Assembly (NCBI RefSeq): GCF_004519515.1
Contig: NZ_CP038145.1
Span: forward strand, 1,654,001-1,718,000
Direction of reading: 5' to 3'
Length of the DNA: 64,000 nt
Source: Actinobacillus indolicus
Lineage (GTDB): Bacteria > Pseudomonadota > Gammaproteobacteria > Enterobacterales > Pasteurellaceae
Part shown: in pieces, positions 60,214 to 64,000 of the stretch
How the letters are laid out: each line of letters opens with the position of its first letter
How positions within the stretch are numbered: position 1 is the stretch's first letter
The notes under the pieces: model-generated
The model's input: the letters and a program-made list of their open reading frames with translations, nothing else
Told to the model about the DNA's origin: nothing
The model's database searches: none
Program-made: the position numbers and the translations under genes

Positions 60214-60942
60214 TTAATTCGCAATATTCGTAAGGATATTGCGAATTTTTTCACTGTCCGCAATATCCAATAAGTCGTCTTGCGATGCACTGCCCATTTT
60301 GGCTGTACTAGCTAAGTGCATTTTGCTTTTGCGCTGCCCTTTGGCTGAAAAATGAATTTCAGGCACTTGGGTTTGTTCAATGATTTGTTTAACATTATCT
60401 GCATTGACCCCACAGCCAGCCATTACTTGAATACGCCCATTCGCTTGTTTGACTAACTGCTGAATCACTGGAATCCCCTCAAAAGCCGTTGTAGCTTGCC
60501 CCGATGTCAAAATACGATGGCAACCTAAGTCGATAAGGTGTTCAAGAGCAACAAAGGGATCTTTACAGAGATCAAAAGCTCGATGAAAAGTGATCTCCAT
60601 ACCTTGTGAGGCCTTAACTAATAGTTCTGTCGTCGCTAAATCAATCTCACCATTTGCAGATAATGCCCCAAAAACGACCGCTTGTATGCCAAGCTGTTTG
60701 GCAGTGGCAATATCGTTGAGCATTATCTGAGTTTCATCTTCGCTATACAGAAAATCACCGGCTCGGGGGCGGATCATCAATGCTAGGGGAATGGTTGAAA
60801 TGTGTTGAGCCTGTTGAATAAAGCCGAAATTTGGTGTTAAGCCACCAACCGCAAGGGCAGAGCATAGCTCAATACGATCAATCGGAAATTGATTTGCGGT
60901 AATGACCGATTCTAGATTATCGACACAGATCTCAACTTTCAT
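60214..60942 (-). CDS. cutC: CutC family protein
   Basis: 242 residues, TIM barrel: MKVEICVDNLESVITANQFPIDRIELCSAL, then PRAGDFLYSEDE, ITFHRAFDLCKDP, LTSGQATTAFEG and GCGVNADNVKQI. CutC was linked to copper tolerance in E. coli, but later work questions this. It follows galM by 4 bp on the minus strand, so it is probably the last gene of the gal operon. Confidence 0.93.
   Translation of the reverse strand: MKVEICVDNLESVITANQFPIDRIELCSALAVGGLTPNFGFIQQAQHISTIPLALMIRPRAGDFLYSEDETQIMLNDIATAKQLGIQAVVFGALSANGEIDLATTELLVKASQGMEITFHRAFDLCKDPFVALEHLIDLGCHRILTSGQATTAFEGIPVIQQLVKQANGRIQVMAGCGVNADNVKQIIEQTQVPEIHFSAKGQRKSKMHLASTAKMGSASQDDLLDIADSEKIRNILTNIAN
60216..60247. terminator. Bidirectional terminator overlapping the cutC 3' end
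   Basis: AATTCGCAATAT and ATATTGCGAATT with an 8-nt loop, followed by TTTTTT on the plus strand. It ends the glyco-asparagine operon and lies within the last codons of cutC. Confidence 0.88.
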
Positions 60943-60946
60943 TTAT

Positions 60947-61936
60947 TTATTCCTCCACGATAAAGCGATAATGAATGTGGTGCTGATAAGGCTCGTTTGC
61001 TTTGCTGATTCCGCCATAGTGCCACCATTCAGGGTGGTTTGGGGTGTCAGGGAAAAACTCAGGTTCTAAGGCGACTCCTGCATAATTAGGATAGCTTCCG
61101 CCCGTCAAATTAGGCTGTCCGCTCAGCCAGTTCCCTGTATAAACTTGTAATGCAGGTTTGCTGGTGCTAAGCTCAAGACGAAGATTATCATAAGTTAAAA
61201 CAGCATCAGGCTGACAAACGGTCAGATCTTGGCAATGTTTTGCAAGTAAAAAGGCGTGGTCGTAACCTTTGACCGCTTGTTGATCAGTATCAACCAGTAA
61301 ATCTTGTTCGATCATTTTTGCTGTGCGGAAATCAAAACTCGTTCCATCAACAGCTTTTAATGGCTCGTTCGGAATGCCGTTAGCACCGACAGGCAAGTAT
61401 TTCTCTGCGTTGAGTTGTAGGCTATGTTGATGAATGGTCGGTTCATTAGAAAGATTGAAATAGGCGTGGTTGGTAAAGCAGAGCGGTGTATCTTGAGAAC
61501 TTACTGCATTAAATTCAATCTCAAGCTGATTGCCGTTCAAACGATAAACGACAGTCGCAGTCACTTCACCGCCAAAGCCTTCTTCACCATCTGCAAAAAT
61601 TTTATGAAAAGTAACCGCTTGTTCATTTGCCGATTGCACCTGCCATACACATTTATCTGCCCCGATTTCCCCACCGTGCAAATTATTTTCCCCGTTATTT
61701 TTTGCCAAGGTGAACTTTTGCCCATTAAGTTCAAAGCTACCATTTGCAATACGGTTGGCATAACGCCCTACCGTTGCACCGAAATAGGCTGATTGCTCTT
61801 GCCAACGCTCAGGTGTGGTAGTCACTAATACTTCTCGTTGTTCATTTGGTAATTTAACTACGCAAGAAAGCCAAGATGCACCAAAGTCAGATAGGGTGAT
61901 TTTGAGATGATCGTTTTCAAGGGTATAAATTTTCAT
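60947..61936 (-). CDS. galM: Galactose mutarotase (aldose 1-epimerase)
   Basis: 329 residues from ATG 61936 (MKIYTLENDHLKITLSDFGASWLS), chosen with GAGAGCAAAT upstream. Catalytic His pair in GENNLHGG and CFTNHAYFNLS, Asp in VKGYDHAFLL, catalytic Glu in GVALEPEFFPDTPNH. It interconverts the beta and alpha anomers of galactose ahead of GalK. It sits 24 bp after galK. Confidence 0.96.
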   Translation of the reverse strand: MKIYTLENDHLKITLSDFGASWLSCVVKLPNEQREVLVTTTPERWQEQSAYFGATVGRYANRIANGSFELNGQKFTLAKNNGENNLHGGEIGADKCVWQVQSANEQAVTFHKIFADGEEGFGGEVTATVVYRLNGNQLEIEFNAVSSQDTPLCFTNHAYFNLSNEPTIHQHSLQLNAEKYLPVGANGIPNEPLKAVDGTSFDFRTAKMIEQDLLVDTDQQAVKGYDHAFLLAKHCQDLTVCQPDAVLTYDNLRLELSTSKPALQVYTGNWLSGQPNLTGGSYPNYAGVALEPEFFPDTPNHPEWWHYGGISKANEPYQHHIHYRFIVEE

Positions 61937-61959
61937 ATTTGCTCTCACTGATTTATTAA

Positions 61960-63114
61960 TTAAACCACTCTCACCCCATCACTTGCTGTGCAAACATAGA
62001 AAGTTTCTTGAATGCCGGTTTGTTTTTGGTAGTTTTCTGCGATAAGTTTACGCAACGCTTCCACTTTTTCATTTGGAACTAAGCAGATAATACAACCGCC
62101 GAAACCACCGCCTGTCATTCTTGCACCGCCATTTTTGCCGATAGCGACTTGAGCTAATTCAACTAGATAGTCAATTTCTGGGATAGTGATTTCAAAATCA
62201 TCACGCATTGAGTCGTGGGATTCGCCCATTAGTACACCTAATTTTTGCATATCGTTGGCTTTCAAGGCTTCAACTGCTTCTAGTACACGATGATTTTCGC
62301 TGATAACGTGTTTTGCACGTTTGTAGGCTAATTCATTAAGCTGTTGTAACTCTGCCGCGCGCTCAATAAATTGTTCAGGGCTAACATCTCTTAAGGCTTT
62401 AACGCCAAAGAATTGTGCCGCAAATTCACACTCTTGACGGCGACTGTTATATTCCCCTGTAACTAAATCGTGTTTGACGTTAGAGTTAATGATCGCAATG
62501 GAATAGCCTTGTGGAACAGGGGTTGGGCTAATGTCTAAACTACGACAGTCGATCATCACAAGGTGATCTTTTTGTCCTAATGCTGAAGTAAGCTGATCCA
62601 TATTGCCACAATTTGCACCGACAAATTTATTCTCGGCACGTTGTCCGATTAGGGCGATCTCCGCTAGACTAATCGGTAAATTACCTAACACTTGACAGGT
62701 TTTACCGATAGAAATTTCAAGAGCAGCGGACGAACTTAGCCCTGAAGACATCGGCACATCACTGGTCATTGCAATATCTGCCCCTTGAATAAATTCAGGG
62801 CAACGCTCTTGAATATATTTCACCACGCCACGCACATAGTTTTTCCATTTATCTTCACTTTGTGGAATTTCTTTTTTAATATCAAAGGCATCGGTTTCGT
62901 TAATATCAATCGCATAGACACGCCAAATGGAGTCGTCACGTTTAGCAAAACTCACTGCCATACCGTAATTGATCGCACAAGGCATCACGAAGCCATCGTT
63001 ATAATCGGTATGTTCACCGATAATATTCACACGACCTGGGGCAAAAACGGTTTGTTGTGACGAATAACCAAAATGTTGTTCAAATTGAGTTTGAGAGAGT
63101 TGGATTGGACTCAT
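61960..63114 (-). CDS. galK: Galactokinase
   Basis: 384 residues from ATG 63114 (MSPIQLSQTQFEQHFGYSS), with AGGAAGATAACA upstream; the six-codon extension to 63132 is unlikely. GHMP kinase: GRVNIIGEHTDYNDGFVMP, SDVPMSSGLSSSAALEIS and GGARMTGGGFGGCIICL. It phosphorylates galactose at C1. It lies downstream of galT with a G-rich hairpin between. Confidence 0.97.
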   Translation of the reverse strand: MSPIQLSQTQFEQHFGYSSQQTVFAPGRVNIIGEHTDYNDGFVMPCAINYGMAVSFAKRDDSIWRVYAIDINETDAFDIKKEIPQSEDKWKNYVRGVVKYIQERCPEFIQGADIAMTSDVPMSSGLSSSAALEISIGKTCQVLGNLPISLAEIALIGQRAENKFVGANCGNMDQLTSALGQKDHLVMIDCRSLDISPTPVPQGYSIAIINSNVKHDLVTGEYNSRRQECEFAAQFFGVKALRDVSPEQFIERAAELQQLNELAYKRAKHVISENHRVLEAVEALKANDMQKLGVLMGESHDSMRDDFEITIPEIDYLVELAQVAIGKNGGARMTGGGFGGCIICLVPNEKVEALRKLIAENYQKQTGIQETFYVCTASDGVRVV

Positions 63115-63143
63115 TGTTATCTTCCTTTTCACTATTTTTATTT

Positions 63144-63166
63144 CCCTCCCTCGCTTGCGGGGAGGG
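63144..63166. repeat. G-rich hairpin between galT and galK
   Basis: CCCTCCC and GGGAGGG around TCGCTTGCG, followed by TTAGGGTGGGGGG. It looks like a dispersed palindromic unit of this family and may modulate galK expression. Confidence 0.55.
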
Positions 63167-63191
63167 TTAGGGTGGGGGGAAATTAAAGTAT

Positions 63192-64000
63192 TTATCTTTG
63201 TTTATAATGAACATCTTCACTCACCGCTCTTAATTTTTCAGCGGCTTGCTCTGGGGTTAAATCCCGTTGGGCTTCAGCTAACATCTCATAGCCGACCATA
63301 AATTTCCGCACCGTTGCCGAACGTAATAGCGGCGGATAGAAATAAGCGTGAAGTTGCCAATGTTCAATATCTTGCCCATCTTTAAAGAACGGAGCAAAAT
63401 GCCAGCCCATTGAATAAGGGAAAGCACATTCAAACAGATTATCATAACGGCAAGTGAGCTTTTTAATCGCAAGGGCTAAGTCATCTTTTTCCGCTTCGCT
63501 CAATTCACTCATTCGTTTGATATGACGCTTTGGCATCAAAATGGTTTCATAAGGCCACGCCGCCCAATACGGCACAACAGCAAGCCAATGTTCTGTTTCT
63601 GTAACGGTTCGTGTGCCATCTTTTAGTTCCGCTTGAGCATAATCGACCAATAAATTTGAGCCGTATTGTTCATAGTAACGACGTAAATTTTTATCCTTAG
63701 TTGCAATTTCATTCGGTAAAAACGAGTTGGCCCAAATTTGCCCGTGTGGGTGTGGTTGTGAGCAACCCATCATCGCCCCTTTATTTTCAAAGGCTTGAAC
63801 CCACAGATAATCTTTGCCTAGCTCTTCTAATTGAGCATTCCAAGTATCAACTACACCACGAATTTTTTCCACAGGTAATTCGGGGAGCGTTTTACTATGA
63901 TCAGGCGAAAAACAAATCACCCTAGCTAAACCACGTACCCCTTGAATTTTAAATAACGGATTGTCAGATGGCGGAGCATCTGGCGTATCTTGCATCAAAG
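63192..64000 (-). CDS. galT: Galactose-1-phosphate uridylyltransferase, N-terminus cut by window edge
   Basis: About 269 C-terminal residues of the usual ~348. HPH active site in CSQPHPHGQIWANSFLPNE (nucleophilic His), then ENKGAMMG, VVPYWAAWPYETILMPKRH and the C-terminal iron/zinc region HFAPFFKDGQDIEHWQLHAYFYPPLLRSATVRKFMVGYEMLAE. It exchanges galactose-1-P with UDP-glucose. First visible gene of galT-galK-galM-cutC; any galR or Mgl genes lie beyond the window. Confidence 0.97.
   Translation of the reverse strand, partial: LMQDTPDAPPSDNPLFKIQGVRGLARVICFSPDHSKTLPELPVEKIRGVVDTWNAQLEELGKDYLWVQAFENKGAMMGCSQPHPHGQIWANSFLPNEIATKDKNLRRYYEQYGSNLLVDYAQAELKDGTRTVTETEHWLAVVPYWAAWPYETILMPKRHIKRMSELSEAEKDDLALAIKKLTCRYDNLFECAFPYSMGWHFAPFFKDGQDIEHWQLHAYFYPPLLRSATVRKFMVGYEMLAEAQRDLTPEQAAEKLRAVSEDVHYKQR

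Noticed and set aside
1..64000. tRNA, rRNA or CRISPR loci
   Set aside because: I looked for cloverleaf TTCGA-type arms, rRNA cores and spaced direct repeats and saw none.

Overview
The window is an AT-rich (about 40% GC) gammaproteobacterial chromosome segment of the family Pasteurellaceae. The DNA-uptake dialect is the ACAAGCGGT type used by the Actinobacillus pleuropneumoniae / Mannheimia / Glaesserella clade. It occurs dozens of times, often as inverted pairs that double as terminators. Two 1070-bp IS30-family elements match what I know of ISApl1 in size, ends and transposase. Actinobacillus pleuropneumoniae or a close relative is therefore the best guess, but an IS can move, so the species call is an inference.

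Positions 1-10.2 kb: lexA (3' end cut by the window, SOS boxes upstream) and plsB lie divergently, with an accessory operon between them. The operon holds a DoxX protein, the small Cys-repeat metallophore precursor HvfA, the MNIO enzyme HvfB, its partner HvfC, an ECF sigma factor and a zinc-finger anti-sigma factor. This is a Haemophilus Hvf / bufferin-type copper-binding peptide system. hvfB is cut in two by a 3.5-kb composite transposon made of two ISApl1 copies. The cargo is one alpha/beta-hydrolase gene that looks like an integron-type gene cassette with its own attC-like hairpin, probably from Bacteroidota. Removing the element and one copy of the 2-bp duplication restores hvfB exactly.

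Positions 10.2-23.5 kb: BASS-type transporter, GNAT pseudogene, ilvGM with an attenuator and an ilvL leader peptide, a 720-bp IS1016-like element (8-bp target duplication) just upstream of ilvL, fxsA, an EamA transporter, thiB under a TPP riboswitch, the PhoH-like ybeZ, a Gfo/Idh oxidoreductase, uraA, a nonsense-broken EamA transporter and a purine permease.

Positions 23.5-45 kb are mainly conserved housekeeping genes: usg, ybaK, a membrane protein, ligA, zipA, cysZ, prlC, two tiny membrane-protein genes, pheA, rluE, galE, ampG, srmB, rimI-holD, rsmC, pth, ychF, a Gcr-type membrane protein and an MFS transporter.

Positions 45-51.3 kb hold a frameshifted nitroreductase, the last ~35 codons of a lost metE, a ZnuD-like outer-membrane receptor, a metallophosphoesterase and catalase. 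Positions 51.7-60.2 kb hold a seven-gene operon: a complete ABC sugar importer together with an M17 aminopeptidase, a glycosylasparaginase and a cytoplasmic GHL6/GH151-like glycosidase. I read this as a salvage pathway for glycosylated asparagine, possibly core-fucosylated GlcNAc-Asn. The window ends with cutC, galM, galK and galT (cut by the window edge) on the minus strand.
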